DNA of 64,000 bases from Steromphala cineraria (GCA_916613615.1 OU744726.1:55506987-55570986), one strand, 5' to 3'. Shown: positions 21,640-33,778, counted from the stretch's first letter. Notes: generated from the letters alone by a model not told the origin. A program made the numbers and translations.

Positions 21640-21866
21640 TGCTTATTTCATGCACATCTACTTTCATGAACATAAATTTCATGAAAAAAATACAGCTATG
21701 GAACTTTTCATGAAATTATCATGATGATGTCATGCACAGCTTTTTTCATGAACAAAATTTCATGAAAAACTCATGACATATTTTTTCATGAAAATCATCA
21801 TGAAGTTTTCATGAAACATTTAGAAAAGTTCATGAGTTTATCATGAACTGAAAAAGTTCATGAAAA
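21640..21866. repeat. Right TTCATGAA cluster
   Basis: About fifteen TCATGAA motifs mirroring the left cluster at 18430-18800. Confidence 0.8.
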
Positions 21867-21949
21867 ATTTTCGTCGGGGCTGACCTAGTTTGCCCAATCA
21901 ATAAGTAGACTGGTGTTTCGTAACAGATGTTCACACAAAGTAATCGATT

Positions 21950-22060
21950 AGTTTATGTAGCTAACGGCTTGTTGCTAAAAGTGTGAGTTCGATCCTCGCA
22001 TCACCTCGGTGGTCTCGATAAGGGTTTTAATGTATTTTGAAATATTTTGGTCCTCGTTGA
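21950..22060 (+). repeat. tRNA-like SINE fragment, plus strand
   Basis: GCTAACGGCTTGTTGCTAAA followed by GAGTTCGATCCTCGCATCACCTCGG closely matches the minus-strand copy at 17866-18020. A pol III B box is visible. The following 22060-22230 holds AATGTATTTT/AAAATACATT inverted repeats. Confidence 0.5.
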
Positions 22061-22229
22061 GATATACATTAAAAATACGTTTGGTTTATAACCCCTTTTT
22101 TTTACATTTTTACAGTATTTTTTAATGTATTAAATACATAAAAAATATGTGTGTCAAAAAAGGGGTTGTTTAATGTATTTCATACATTAAAAATACATTA
22201 ACAATTTCCCGTGGTCCAGAAACCCCCTT

Positions 22230-22600
22230 ATCTATCTACTTATATGACCAAAATGGACAAAAAAGCCTGATAACAGATTTAAAGAAGCTATTAGTCACAA
22301 CTGGTTTCAACCACGTATGGCTAGAACAAAATGTTGAGTTTCCAACAAGGTTCTTAAATTCTTTTACGCAACGACTTAAAGATATCTACCAAAAAAATTG
22401 CTTACCAACCTTCATTTATCCACAAAATGTGACTATTATTCAGCTTTTAAACACTACATCTATACTGAGCATTATTTATCATGTGTTACTATAAGAAAAT
22501 TCAGAGTAAGTCTAGCACGCTTCAGATGTTCCTCCCATGATTTATGGATTGAAAAGGGCAGATTTCTTAACATGAAAAGAGAAGTGACTCTGTAAATCGT
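22230..22600 (+). pseudogene. LINE ORF2 C-terminal fragment
   Basis: Two overlapping frames give LINE-like residues; the clearest is LARFRCSSHDLWIEKGRF at about 22515-22570, homologous to LCKFRCSNHDPMIEYGRRL in the LINE at 8085-8145. Frameshifted and truncated. The following 22600-22990 has no recognisable content. Confidence 0.6.
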
Positions 22601-22989
22601 GCAATAACAAGAAAAGCCTTTAAAAAGGCATGCTTGGTGCCACATAGGCAGATGAAGGAGATTGTGATTTGTCGAACAATTCGGGGGATAAGTGAAAAAT
22701 ACAACACTGGATAACAGCACTAATATTAACACAAGTATTACTCAAAGTTAACTTCACAAAATTAATTTCTATCAACACGAATTGCTGAAAGTTATGAATA
22801 TTTTTCACATTCATCAACGATTGTTGGTATATTTCATATCAAAATACACGAGGGTGACAATCTATTTATCATCCAAATTCACTCTTTTTGACATCTCAGA
22901 GAAAAAATGTAAATCTCTGAACACAACAACACTAGATTTTCAAGACAGTGATGTCATTGCATAGTGAGGTCACTATCTTTATGATGTTG

Positions 22990-23682
22990 TGGCATTGTGA
23001 TTTAGTTACTTGAAGTAAAAGCACTGTGTTGCCATGTAGCGTTGACAATGACAGGAAATTGTGCAAAACGTACTGCCAAAACGAAATCTCCTTGTCATGC
23101 TGGTTAATTATTAACAGTAGTTACCTCAGATTAAGTAGATATTTAGATATTTTAGATGAAAAGAATTCTAGAGCATTACTATATTTCATTACTTCAAATC
23201 ATAACTTACCCATTGAAACAGGTCGCTGGAGTAATATCCAAAAGCATAACAGAATTTGTAAACTTTGTATTAGTTATGAAATTGGCGACGAATTCCATTA
23301 TTTATTCATTTGTTCTCATTTCATAAATGCAAGAGTTAAATATATCAAGCCGTATTTCTATACTAGACCAAACTATTTTAAAATGAAGACACTATTTAAC
23401 AGCAAAAAGATAGAAAAGATAAGAAAATTAGCCATGTTTTGTAATATCATTATTAATACCTTTAAAAACTGTCGTTACTAGTAATTACTAGAAAGAAAAT
23501 CTTTCAACCAGATACCCTACTGTTTTGCTTATTTACACCATGTACTGTAGTGTTATTCGCATTTTGTAGATATATATTGTAAATCTATCTGTTTGTATGT
23601 GAATGTATGTAACATAATCTGTATCATCATATGCCGCTGCCTGCGGCCTGATTTGTAATAAAGTTCAGTTCAGTTCAGTATA
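22990..23682 (+). pseudogene. CR1-like LINE 3' end (ORF2 C-terminus plus 3' UTR)
   Basis: The 23026-23481 frame contains ALLYFITSNHNLPIETGRW and then NRICKLC ... GDEFHYLFICSHF, the Cys/His cluster that ends CR1-like ORF2. The 3' UTR has a CCGC-tgcct-GCGG hairpin just before AATAAAG and ends in GTTCAGTTCAGTTCAGT, a short tandem tail typical of CR1-type 3' ends. Truncated at its 5' side. Confidence 0.75.
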
Positions 23683-24319
23683 ACAGATTTCAACCCAGGT
23701 CCGCTGAGCTAACGTTTGGAACCAGCGATGTAGGTCATATTCTAAATATAGCACGAGTCAATTTCAGTACTCTGATAATAAATACATGTTTCCAACGTAA
23801 ACATTTAGTGACATCGTTAAGTATGACTTGTCACGTGGTCGTAAGTGATCTTATTTCGATGTCACCATCGTACTTACACAAACATTACTTTTAATTCGCC
23901 AGGCGAGCCCAGCGTGAAATTAAATCGCGTGGGTTATAAAAAAGTGGATTCTGCGATTATTGAATGCGAAATAATTAATGCTTTATCTGGAACAAATGCA
24001 GACTCTTCTTCAAATGAAGATGTTTTTTATTGAGTCTGTTAACATTTATCAGCATCTTTAATAGAAAACATTGTTTCTCTTTTAATATAACATTTAAAGC
24101 GAAATCATATTCCACAGTTTAATGTGGCAAATATTTTGTATTACCCACATGGTGACGTAATGCATTTTTTGTTACAGCTCTGTTCATTGGTCTTTTGATT
24201 TGGATACAACACATGTGATTGGCGCGGCTTCCCTTTGAAAATATCAAGAGTAATATAGAGAGAATTCAGAAAAGTTTTAGAAAAATCAAATCATAATACT
24301 TGGTGCCCTTTGGGGCACC

Positions 24320-24655
24320 AAGCAATAACCTCTTGGAAGATGAGTACCATTTTTTGCTTGTGTGTCCTATTTATAATGAACTACGTAAAAATACCTTAAA
24401 GATTTCTATTATGTCCATCCATCTATTAAAGATAAATTATCGTACTTATTAAACTGTCAAAAATCGGCAGAAATACAAAATCTTGCAATGTTTTTATACC
24501 ACGCATTTAAAATGAGGAGACAGTAGTAACACTGAATCACATTTCATTATGCTTTTTGTGTAAAACAGATTTATATGATTGTATATTGAACTATGTAATA
24601 CTATTCAATGTACTATAGGCCTGAGGCCTCTGAGTATGGAATAAAGATTGATTGA
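24320..24655 (+). pseudogene. Second LINE 3' end, heavily decayed
   Basis: Residues like LEDEYHFLLVCPIYNELR (24335-24390) match the last Cys/His motif of the same LINE group. Stops and frameshifts follow. The 3' end again has an AGGCCTgAGGCCT hairpin (about 24616-24628), AATAAAG and a GATTGATTGAT tail. The stretch 23683-24320 upstream contains nothing I can identify. Confidence 0.6.
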
Positions 24656-26209
24656 TAATGGAAACGAGAAATGAGGTCTACAAAATTTTGATACTAGACA
24701 AGGCAAGATAACTTCGAGAGCTCAGAGACACAACCGATCACTGAGCGCCAGGAATTTGGAATGGGGTTTGGTCACGTGACCATAGGTGGCGCGGCGGGGA
24801 TAATAATAATAAATATAGTCGCAAGCGACGACAAACGGATTCAGCGCTGTATGGTGTTAAATGTAATGCACAAAGGTGATGATTTCAGTCAAAAGCTTCT
24901 GGGTATACTCTTTTATTGATGATTAACGCAACTTGCAAACAAACAGTTATCAAATGCATTTAAAACGCATGCAGGGTTGACAATATTCAAAGGTCCGTAA
25001 CTCAATGTAAATGTAGTAACTGAATTTATTGTTAATTTTTAAAAGATTTTGTATTCTTTTGGCTTTCTAATGATATATGGAACAATGATTTGTCGTCTAT
25101 CACTGATGACTAACAACTTTTTTAACATACCTGTATCCTATGCATTCGAAACGAAAGCAGAATTGTCAATATTCAAAGGGCCATAACTCAATGTAAAACA
25201 AATATAGAAATTTACTGTCAAATTTTAAAAAAATCTATAGACATTTGGCTTTCATATGATGTATAGAACAAAGCGTTATCGTACGCCGTTGATTCGCTAC
25301 GATATTTCAAACATACCCACCAAAACACCACATGTCCAAAATGCAAAGTTTGACCTCTGACCCTGACCGGAAATGACTGTTCGCGAGCGATTTTATTCTT
25401 TTATCTTAAAGACCTTGCCAATGTCTAACTCTCATGCAAAAATCATAAAATTCTATGGTCTGATTTTTGAGTTATCTGCCCTTGAAGTTTGCGATTTTTA
25501 GATTTTGGTCAACTTTGAAAAATCACAGCAAGAAAAGTATTAATGTTAGGACTTTGTAAAAGTCAAATTCAGAACTACATTGCTTCAGCTACATTGAGTA
25601 TAAATTTCAGCTCTCTAGTGCTAGTATCTTCAGAGAAGAAGGTTTTCAAAGGTGGGTGGGGTCAGAGATGGTCGAAAATGCACTAAAAGCAAGATGGCGG
25701 ACAAACCACGTGACCTACGAATATGCCATGATTTCGTTTTATGCAGCATTTTTTATTGCGCATCTTTTAAAAAAAAATTAGGTCTCTAAGTGCATTTTGA
25801 AAAAAAAAATCAATGTTAAATTTTCGATTTTGGAATCGAACTGGACCTTTAATGTATTGATCGATTTGGCCCAAAAGCTTATTGTCGCCATTCCTCAACA
25901 AGGTCTACCAGCCTGTGAAATTTGGCTTTGATAGCATCAGCCGTTTGGGCTGAAAATTGTTCACAAAATTCGTGGAATAATAATAATAATAAAAAAAAAA
26001 ATAATAAACACGCCAATAACAATAAGGATTCAGCCTTATGGCTGAATCCTTAATAATAATAATAATACATTCATTTATATAGCGCAGAACTTCACACAGG
26101 GTGCTCTTTGCGCAGGTAACTCCTGTATTGTTTTTCTGTGTTATTGGTCGAGAGATAATTGATAGCCAATCAATGGGCTACGGTGAGTCGGAGACGGTAT
26201 AGTACGTTA
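24656..26209. other. Non-coding repeat-like DNA with AAT microsatellites and a hairpin
   Basis: No coding region is recognised. (AAT)n runs occur at about 24801-24815, 25978-26010 and 26052-26075. Two near-duplicate blocks (about 24980-25110 and 25150-25290, both with 'caaaggtccgtaactcaatgta'-like phrases of which the shared core is AACTCAATGTAAA) suggest an old repeat. A 28-bp hairpin lies at 26024-26051. Confidence 0.5.
26024..26051. repeat. Perfect 12-bp stem hairpin
   Basis: AAGGATTCAGCC, a TTAT loop and GGCTGAATCCTT form a perfect stem between two (AAT)n runs. It may be the 3' terminal hairpin of a Helitron-type or SINE element. Confidence 0.7.
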
Positions 26210-27219
26210 AATAATATTCTTTTTATGATATTCTATTCAAATTCAACTTCTTCTGAAAGATTACTTTTATAAACTGAAATAAATGGTCATCAGGTCAAGA
26301 AGCCATGGTAACTACGATAACAGCTTATAATAGCAGGTGATTGAATTGTCAACAATATAATCTGACCCTTGCCTTCATCATTGTCATAGTTTTAGAAATC
26401 ACTTCTGGCATTTCATATTTTAGCCTGTTTCTGTCGCGAAGTTGAATAATTCTCGTCACTTTCAACACCATGCGACAGATTTATAAATGACTCTGGCCCT
26501 ATGCAGTTGAGCTTTATGTTTTATCATGCTATATGTTTTGATGTTAGTAAAATAATAACACTTTTTGACTTAGATCAAAACGTGAATTGTCATGTGGTCG
26601 GACAGCACCTCATCGAGGCGTTACTCGTAACAGACAGCAGTTATTTTCACTTTCGAAATTACAGCTGATTTGTTGACAGTCGTCAAACGGAGACAATGGT
26701 GTATTTGCTTTCAAAAATCCCTATCAGTAACAAAACTCACCTTGAACTTCAACTGTTTTTATTTCAGTGGGGTTAACTTATTGTTTTAATACGATCGACA
26801 AAATGCAATGTGGGGGAATCCCTCTTAATATAAGCTGTATTCTGATTGGCCAAAAACTAAACAGAGAGCCAATCGTAACATGACATCAGTCTTTTCTAAT
26901 GAAGGGAAATCCAAAATAATACAAGCTTTAATCTGGTTTGACAATCTACTAATAGTATCCAATCACAACAACAGTTTATCACTACGATTGAATTTTGATG
27001 ATTTGTACATGACCACATGATATCATATCTGAATATTTTATAAAGCTTTATGAAGCCAGGTTTGGTTAGATATTTTCCATATTCCAGCACTTTTCAAGCA
27101 CACACAATAAAATTCAAGTACTTTTCAAGCACTTTCAGGGAATAATGTTATTTTCAAGGGCTTTTCATCCTTTACGCTAAAATTCAAGCACTTTTCAAAT
27201 CTGTGCGAACACTGCCCCT
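26210..27219 (+). mobile_element. hAT-like element, 5'-truncated copy
   Basis: Homologous throughout to 30165-31179 and 48053-49067 (for example TTTTTATGATATTCTATTC at the left and GCACTTTTCAAATCTGTGCG at the right), but more diverged and with terminal GAACACTG instead of GAACCCTG. It lacks the left half and the array. Confidence 0.7.
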
Positions 27220-27659
27220 ATATGGACTGAGTTCAAACTGTTTCCATGGAAACCAGAAAAAAATAGAGCCAGTGGCTCTCTAGCTCATCAGGCTTCATAT
27301 CAATTTTGCTTTAGAGTGTGGCAAATGTTTGGACCACAGGGTCACTAGATTTACAATTTGGAATCCTCCTTAGCTAACTAAGGAGTTTGCACACAAAGTT
27401 TCAGCTTTCTAGGCCTGATGCTTCTTGAGGAAAGATGAAACTAGGTTAAAGGGTGTGGCCCCTGAGACCCTTATTAGGGGCCACAGGGCCACAAAAGCTC
27501 TAAATCATAATCCTCACTAGTCAAAGAGTATATTCACAAGGTTTCAGCTTTCTGGGCCTTTTGCTTCTGGAGAAGGATGAAAATAGGTTTTAAGGGTGTG
27601 GCCCCTGTGGCCCTTATTAGGGGCCACATGGCCACCAAAGCTACAATTTATAATCTTCA

Positions 27660-30600
27660 CAGGGTTCATACAGCCAAGGCCCCATTAAATTCAAGCACTT
27701 TTCAAGGACTTTTCAAGGACTCACAACCATTTTCAAGCCAAAAAGATGTAATAAGACAAAATAATGTCCTGAATGGGTGAATTGCAATTGGCAATTGACT
27801 TGAAACTAAAATAACCACTTTTCTAAACTCATAACATTCCAAAATTACTAAAAAAATAGAGCCATTGGCTCTGTAGCTCATCAGGCATCATATCAAGTTT
27901 GCTTTATACAGGCAAGATGAGCTAAAAATGAAACTGATGTTACCTATTGCAAGAAAACCTATAAAAAAATTACAAAACAAATGTATTATTATTCAACACT
28001 TTCTAGATTGCCAATATCAGACAGCGAAAGAAGTCCACACTAAAATATCCAAGGAGAAATAAATTTGCCATAGACTGTCATCTAATGGAGAAAAATATAT
28101 TTTTAAGATTGTGACCCCTGTGACCCTACAGTTTAGAATCCCAATTGGCCAAGGAGTCTACATGCAGTCTTTCAGCTCAATAGACCTTTAGGAGCTAAAG
28201 ATGATGATGAAAATAAGTTGTTATGGTTGTGACCCCTGTGACCCTATTTGGGGTCATGGGGTCACGAAATCTACAATTTAGAATCCCCATTGGCCAAGGA
28301 GTCTGCACATATAATTTCAGCTCTCTAAACCTTTTGGAACTTGAGAAGAAGATGAAAATAGTTTTTTAAGGTTGTGACCCCTGTGACCCTATTTGGGGTC
28401 ACAGGGTCAACAAAGTTACAAATTAGAATCCCCATTGTCCAAGGAGTCTGCACATATCAATATTAACTCTCTAGACCTTTTGGAACTGGAGAAGAAGATG
28501 AGAATTGGTTTTTAAGGTTGTGACCCCTGTGACCCTATTTGGGGTCATGGGGTCACGAAATCTACAATTAAGAATCCTGATTGACCAAGGAGTCTGCACA
28601 TATAATTTTCAACTCTATAGTCCTTTTAGTACTGGAGAAGAAGATGAAAATAGGTTTTTAAGGTTGTGACCCCTGTGACCCTATTTGGGGTCACAGGTTC
28701 ACCAAAGTTACAAATTAGAATCCTTATTGTACAAGGAGTCTGCACATATCACTTTCAACTCTCATGTCCTTTTAGAACTGGAGAAGAAGATGAAAATAGG
28801 TTTTTAAGGTTGTGACCCCTGTGACCCTATTTGGGGTCACAGGTTCACCAAAGTTACAAATTAGAATCCTTATTGTCCAAGGAGTCTGCACATATCACTT
28901 TCAACTCTCTAGTCCTTTTAGAGCTGGACAAGAAGATGAAAATAGGTTTTTAAGGTTGTGACCCCTGTGACCCTATTTGGGGTTACAGATTCATCAAAGT
29001 TACAAATTAGAATCCCGATTGGCCAAGGAGTCTGCACATATCACTTTTAACTCTCTAGTCCTTTTAGAACTGGAGAAGAAGATGAAAATAGGTTTTTAAG
29101 GTTGTGATCCCTGTGACCCTATTTGGGGTCACAGGTTCACCAAAGTTACAAATTAGAATCCCCATTGTCCAAGGAGTCTGCACATATCACTTTCAACTCT
29201 CTAGTCCTTTTAGAACTGGAGAAGAAGATGAAAATAGGTTTTTAAGGTTGTGACCCCTGTGACCCTATTTTGGGTCATGGGGTCACGAAATCTACAATTT
29301 AGAATCACCATTGGCCAAGGAGTCTGCACAAATCGTTTTTAACTCTCTAGTCCTTTTAGAACTGGAGAAGAAGATGAAAATAGGTTTTTAAGGTTGTGAC
29401 CCCTGTGACCCTATTTGGGGTCACAGGGTCACCAAAGTTACAAATTAGAATCTCCATTGTCCAAGGAGTCTGCACATATAATTTTTAACTCTCTACTCCT
29501 TTTGGAACTTGAGAAGAAGATGAAAATAGGTATTTAAGGTTGTGACCCCTGTGACCCTATTTGGGATCACAGGGTCACCAAAGTTACAAATTAGAATCCC
29601 CATTGGCCAAGGAGTCTGCACATATCATTTTTAACTCTCTAGTCCTTCTGGAACTGGAGAAGAAGATGAAAATAAGTGTTTAAAGTTGTGACCCCTGTGA
29701 CCCTATTTGGGGTCACAGGGTCACCAAAGTTACAAATTAGAATATCAATATGCTAAGGTACTTGTACACAAAATTTCAGCTCTCTAATGTGTATGGTTCA
29801 TGAGGAGAAGTCGAAAGTGTCAAAAGTTTACGGACGGACGACGGACGACGGACGGACGGACGACGGGCCATGCCATAAGCCTATCTGGACTTTCAGTCCT
29901 GATGAGCTAAAAATATTAATTTAATTTTTGATATTATCATAAATTATCAAATGTTCAAGGACAAGAAACTTAATAACATCAATCACACCTAGCATATTAA
30001 CGAGATCTGCAAAATAATATAAATATTTACAAAGTTACTCATTAATTTTTATGTAAGAGGGCATGTAATTTAATGTATATGCATTGGTAATCTTACAGAA
30101 CACCCTCAAACAAATTTGTTCATCTATTTAGATAAACTATAATAAGTTTGTTTGTTGTTGTCAAATATTATTTTTATGATATTCTATTCAAATTCAAGTT
30201 GTTCTGAAAGAATACTTTCATAAACTGAAATTAATGGTCATCAGGTCAAGAAGTCATGGCAACTACGATAACACCATAATAGCAGATGGTTGAATTGTCA
30301 ACAATATAATCTGACCCTTGCCTTCATCATTGTCATAGTTTTAGAAATCCCTGCTGACATTTCAGATTTTAACCCGTTTCGCGAAGTTGAATAGCATGAT
30401 TTATGTGCTTCTGGTCACTTTCAACACCATGTGACAGATTTATAAATGACTCTGGCCCTATGCAGTTGAGCTTTAGGTTTTATCATGTTATAATATATGT
30501 TTTGATGTTAGTAAATTATAATACTTTTTTACCTAGATCAAAACGTGAATTTATCACGTGGTCGGACATCGACTGAGCTGTTACTCGTAACTGACAGCAG

Positions 30601-31179
30601 TTATTTTCACTTTAAAAATTACAGCTGATTTGTTGACATTCGTCAAACAGAGACAATGGTGTATTTGCTTTAAAATCCCTATCAGTAACAAAACTCACCT
30701 TGAACTTCAACTGTTTTTATATCAGTGGGGTTAACTTACTGTTTTGATAAACGATCGACAATGCAATGTGGGGGAATCCCTCTTAATATAAGCTGTATTT
30801 TGATTGGCCAAAAACTAAACAGAGAGCCAATCATAACATGACATCACTCTTTTCTAATGAAGGGAAATCCAAAATAATACAAGCTTTAATCTGGTTGGCC
30901 AATCTATTAATAGCATCCAATGACAACAACCGTTTACTAGTATCACTACGATTGAATTTTGATGATTTGTACATGACCACATGATATCGTATCTGTATTT
31001 TTTTATAAAGCGTTATGAAGCCAGGTTTGGTTAGATATTCTCCATATTCCAGCACTTTTCAAGCACACAGTATAAAATTCAAGTACTTTTCAAGCACTTT
31101 CAGGTCTTAATGTTATTTTCAAGGGCTTTTCATCCAGCATGCTAAAATTCAAGCACTTTTCAAATCTGTGCGAACCCTG
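27660..31179 (+). mobile_element. hAT-like non-autonomous composite, copy 1 (5-bp TSD)
   Basis: 3,520 bp from CAGGGTTCATACAG to CTGTGCGAACCCTG (imperfect terminal inverted repeats) flanked by CTTCA at 27655-27659 and 31180-31184. The interior carries a complete family-A array element (27857-29913) and ~1.2 kb of unique sequence. Subterminal AAGCACTTTTCAAG motifs occur at both ends. A 5-bp duplication is unlike the usual 8 bp of hAT but fits groups such as hAT5. No transposase is present. Confidence 0.8.
27857..29913 (+). mobile_element. HINE-like family A array element inside hAT-like copy 1
   Basis: TAGAGCCATTGGCTCT and TAGCTCATCAGG start the element. Only ~45 bp later a first 'gatgagctaaaaa' end occurs (27916-27928), followed by spacer and then a ~12-unit array of 146-bp units (28095-29800; GTGACCCCTGTGACCC at 28229, 28374, 28520, 28666 and onward). 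A GGACGGACGACGG microsatellite (29831-29868) and CCTGATGAGCTAAAAA close it. Non-coding. Confidence 0.8.
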
Positions 31180-31378
31180 CTTCACTAGTCAAGGAGTCTG
31201 TACACAAAGTTTCAGCTTTCTAGGCCTTATGGTTCTGGAGAAGAAGTCAAAATTCCACAAAGTTTACGGACAGACGGATCTAACCACATACCAAGTTTCG
31301 TAAAAAATATTGAACGTTTTTTGAGATATGGTCCGGAACCAAAAGCGTTACTGAACCACGGAATTACGGAACCGAAAA

Positions 31379-31413
31379 CATTATGTCTCCCACAAAGCTT
31401 TGCGGGGGGCATA
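31379..31413. repeat. Terminal hairpin of a dispersed repeat (TATGTCTCCC type)
   Basis: ATTATGTCTCCC and GGGGGGCATAAT flank ACAAAGCTTTGC. Related hairpins end repeats at 45770-45805 and about 63160-63193. The preceding 31290-31378 matches 45700-45768 (GATATGGTCCGGAA, GCGTTAC). Confidence 0.7.
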
Positions 31414-31709
31414 ATGACTGAAATATCTGCTAGCACAAATTCCATAAGAGCTGTGGTGATTTGAAAATGTGTAACCGTTCATGAGATATCACATTAAACA
31501 TCCACTAACCTCGACTTTATCACTTCTCGATTATCGTTTTAAGGATTTTTCAACAAAATAAAAACTGGGCTTGATTTTTGTTTATTTGTCCTATAAACAC
31601 CTTTAATTAGCCTTTCATTAAGAAAGCGTAATTATCGCCTGTGAAAAACCCACTTTGGTTACGGGCCATAAAACTCAACAGACTATACAGATTAACGTAT
31701 CATTATTTC

Positions 31710-32909
31710 GGCCTAAGAGTACTTGAAGGGTCCGAATGACGGGGTATCTAAAACATCAATAAAATGCAACCTTTTCCTTGAAAATGATTGAAATGACGAT
31801 ATTCTGATAGCTAAAATGATTTACTATAAATCAATTATTTCCTTGAAGCCTTGAGTTTGGTTGCAGAACGTATAATCGCAATGAAATCGAGGAGTTTTCC
31901 AGTTTTCCAGTTTTCTAGCAAATATCCATCACTTTTCATGTCTTTACAAACACTAATTTGGTTGCAGAGATTGTAGTTGCTTGTTGAATAGCAAAGAGAC
32001 AAATTTGGTTGCAGGAGTTTTATAATTTACATTATTTGACGTGAAAACAAAAAAAATCAACAGTTCCATTTTGACTGGTTCCCTTTGTTCTATGTGTGAC
32101 GTAATGCCATGCGGTATGTAACGTGTCCTACAGTTGGTTGATTCAGTCTCAAACATTTCCAACAATTTTTCAAATTTCCTAATTTTTTATTGGTAATTCA
32201 TCTTGTTCTGTTTTTGGATAGAAACTATTTGTTAAACTTACTTTAAATAATTGATGTTTATTTTGGCAATGAAAAGAATTTGTGACAGCCAATGAGAATC
32301 TTTTAGAGATATGACAACAATTCGAAACTGCTACGGGAGCAAGTTGAAACACAGAAATGAAATTTAGGGATTAATTTGGTCAAAAATTGTCTAAAGTACC
32401 TACCATGACATGCTTAATGATAGAAATTTTTTAAATAATCAAGGTCAGTGAAATATTTCTATTCATAATGTCAGAAACGATTTCAAAACATGATGTGACA
32501 TGATCGAGAACCGGAATTGATAGCGATCGGTAAGTGGCTGATGTGTCACTGAAATGTAAATAAAAAGCCAGGTAAGTGAACAACAGTTTTCAAATCTTCA
32601 TATATTCCATCTGCAACCAAATTTCTTCAAGCCCAGGCTCTTCTGTTTGATAAAAACATGTATTTTCTTGGAAAAGTAATTTGGTTGCAGTTGCCTATAG
32701 GGGACTGCAACCAAACTCGAAAATTATGCGATTTCATTGTGATTAATCTTTCTGCAACCAAATTCAATGGTGTCATTCCATATATCATTGTATAGATAAT
32801 TATCTCAGCTTTCAGAAAATTTGAAGTTGTGTCTTTTTGAAGAGCTAGTTTGAATTTAACAGTCCTTTTTGACATCCCGTCATCCGGACCCTTCAATTAC
32901 TCTTAGGCC
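31710..32909. mobile_element. Complete 1,200-bp TIR element with 8-bp TSD
   Basis: Flanked by ATTATTTC at 31702-31709 and 32910-32917. Terminal inverted repeats of ~36 bp begin GGCCTAAGAGTA and include TTGAAGGGTCCG and ATGACGGG. Inside, the 11-mer TTTGGTTGCAG or its complement occurs seven times (near 31856, 31957, 32004, 32611, 32681, 32705, 32752). There is no coding region. The 8-bp duplication suggests hAT, P or Merlin-like transposition; the GG start does not fit classical hAT ends. Confidence 0.88.
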
Positions 32910-33284
32910 ATTATTTCAACTGAAATACTGCCTAAATAATTGTTTAATTACCATTGATGTGGATCTTTTTTACACCAAATGCTTAGTAGTGTTACATCGT
33001 CAAATGATTTATATTTAGTGGATAACATTTTCTGAAATTTTTTAATTAAATGGTATTGTTACGATAGATGTATAAATGAGGCTGATTCTGTTTATGACGT
33101 CACAAAAAGGGGGTGTGACCAGTGACGGGCAGTCATGCATTAATTCACTGGTTTGTGGCCAGATAGGTCTAAGCGGTCCATCAAAAGTGACATTCAAAAA
33201 CAACTTTTATTACCAAACTAAACATATTTGAGTGCGACCTTTGACGCACTATACAATATTGTAATCAGACATTAATATATTTCA

Positions 33285-33617
33285 AATAAAATAGTGAAAT
33301 ATGTTAAGGTCACAATAATCATTTGGTGTCTGCATAATTCGGTCATGTAGACTGACGCCAAATTTGAAGAGTGAAATGGTTCATGTGATATTGCGTTAAG
33401 AGCTTCAAAAGCAGTCAAAGTGCCGTAATGACCTTGAAAATAAGGTCAAGGTCACCATTGTCGACTGGTGTCTGGTTATTCCCATCATGTAGATTGACAC
33501 CTAATTTGAAGACTCTGAGTGAAATGGTTCATGAGATATCGTGTTAAGAATCCGGACGTACTGACAGACACCGCTAAATGCATAGTCCCCCGTTCCGCGT
33601 TGGGGTGGGGGACAAGT
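33285..33617. repeat. Dispersed repeat with two ~140-bp units and a GC hairpin end
   Basis: Two related units (TGGTGTCTG ... CATGTAGA ... GAAATGGTTCATG) are followed by TCCCCCGTTCCGC/GTTGGGGTGGGGGA, a hairpin end. A related stretch is at 62270-62390. Interval 32918-33284 shows nothing identifiable. Confidence 0.5.
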
Positions 33618-33778
33618 AAATCAATTCATTGAAGTCCTTTTTTGTATTGTTAATTGTTTTAATCATTCTTATAGTTTTAGAATTCAGTGAGTGTCTCTTT
33701 GATAAAGGAAACAGTCCACATACAGAACTACAACAAACAAAAATAAAATAAACCTTTAAAGAACATGCATGGATTCAC

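Larger units (their letters stand above)
18412..21883. mobile_element. Candidate TIR transposon with TTCATGAA-rich ends
   Basis: The two ends resemble each other in inverted orientation (CACCCCGGTGAAA... on the left; ...TTTCGTCGGGGCTG on the right) and both are crowded with TCATGAA/TTCATGAA motifs: 18430-18800 and 21640-21866. The middle holds a separate HINE-like array (19011-20432) and 1.2 kb (20433-21640) of unique AT-rich DNA without recognised coding. No convincing target duplication was found, so the boundaries are tentative. Confidence 0.4.
27264..31290 (+). mobile_element. HINE-like family B element interrupted by the hAT-like copy
   Basis: The start (TAGAGCCAGTGGCTCT, TAGCTCATCAGG) and 2-3 family-B units lie at 27264-27659; the last unit continues at 31180 (CTTCACTAGTCAAGGAGTCTG) and runs into a short ACGGACAG microsatellite. 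The standard 3' end is missing and is replaced at about 31275 by another repeat that ends in the hairpin at 31379-31413. Confidence 0.65.

Noticed and set aside
27577..27780. ORF across HINE-like unit and hAT-like start
   Set aside because: It spans a transposon junction and repeats in other array units (also 56525-56737, 56972-57175), so it is an array artefact.
28095..29800. CRISPR-like repeat array
   Set aside because: The repeat unit is 146 bp with no unique spacers, and the genome is eukaryotic.
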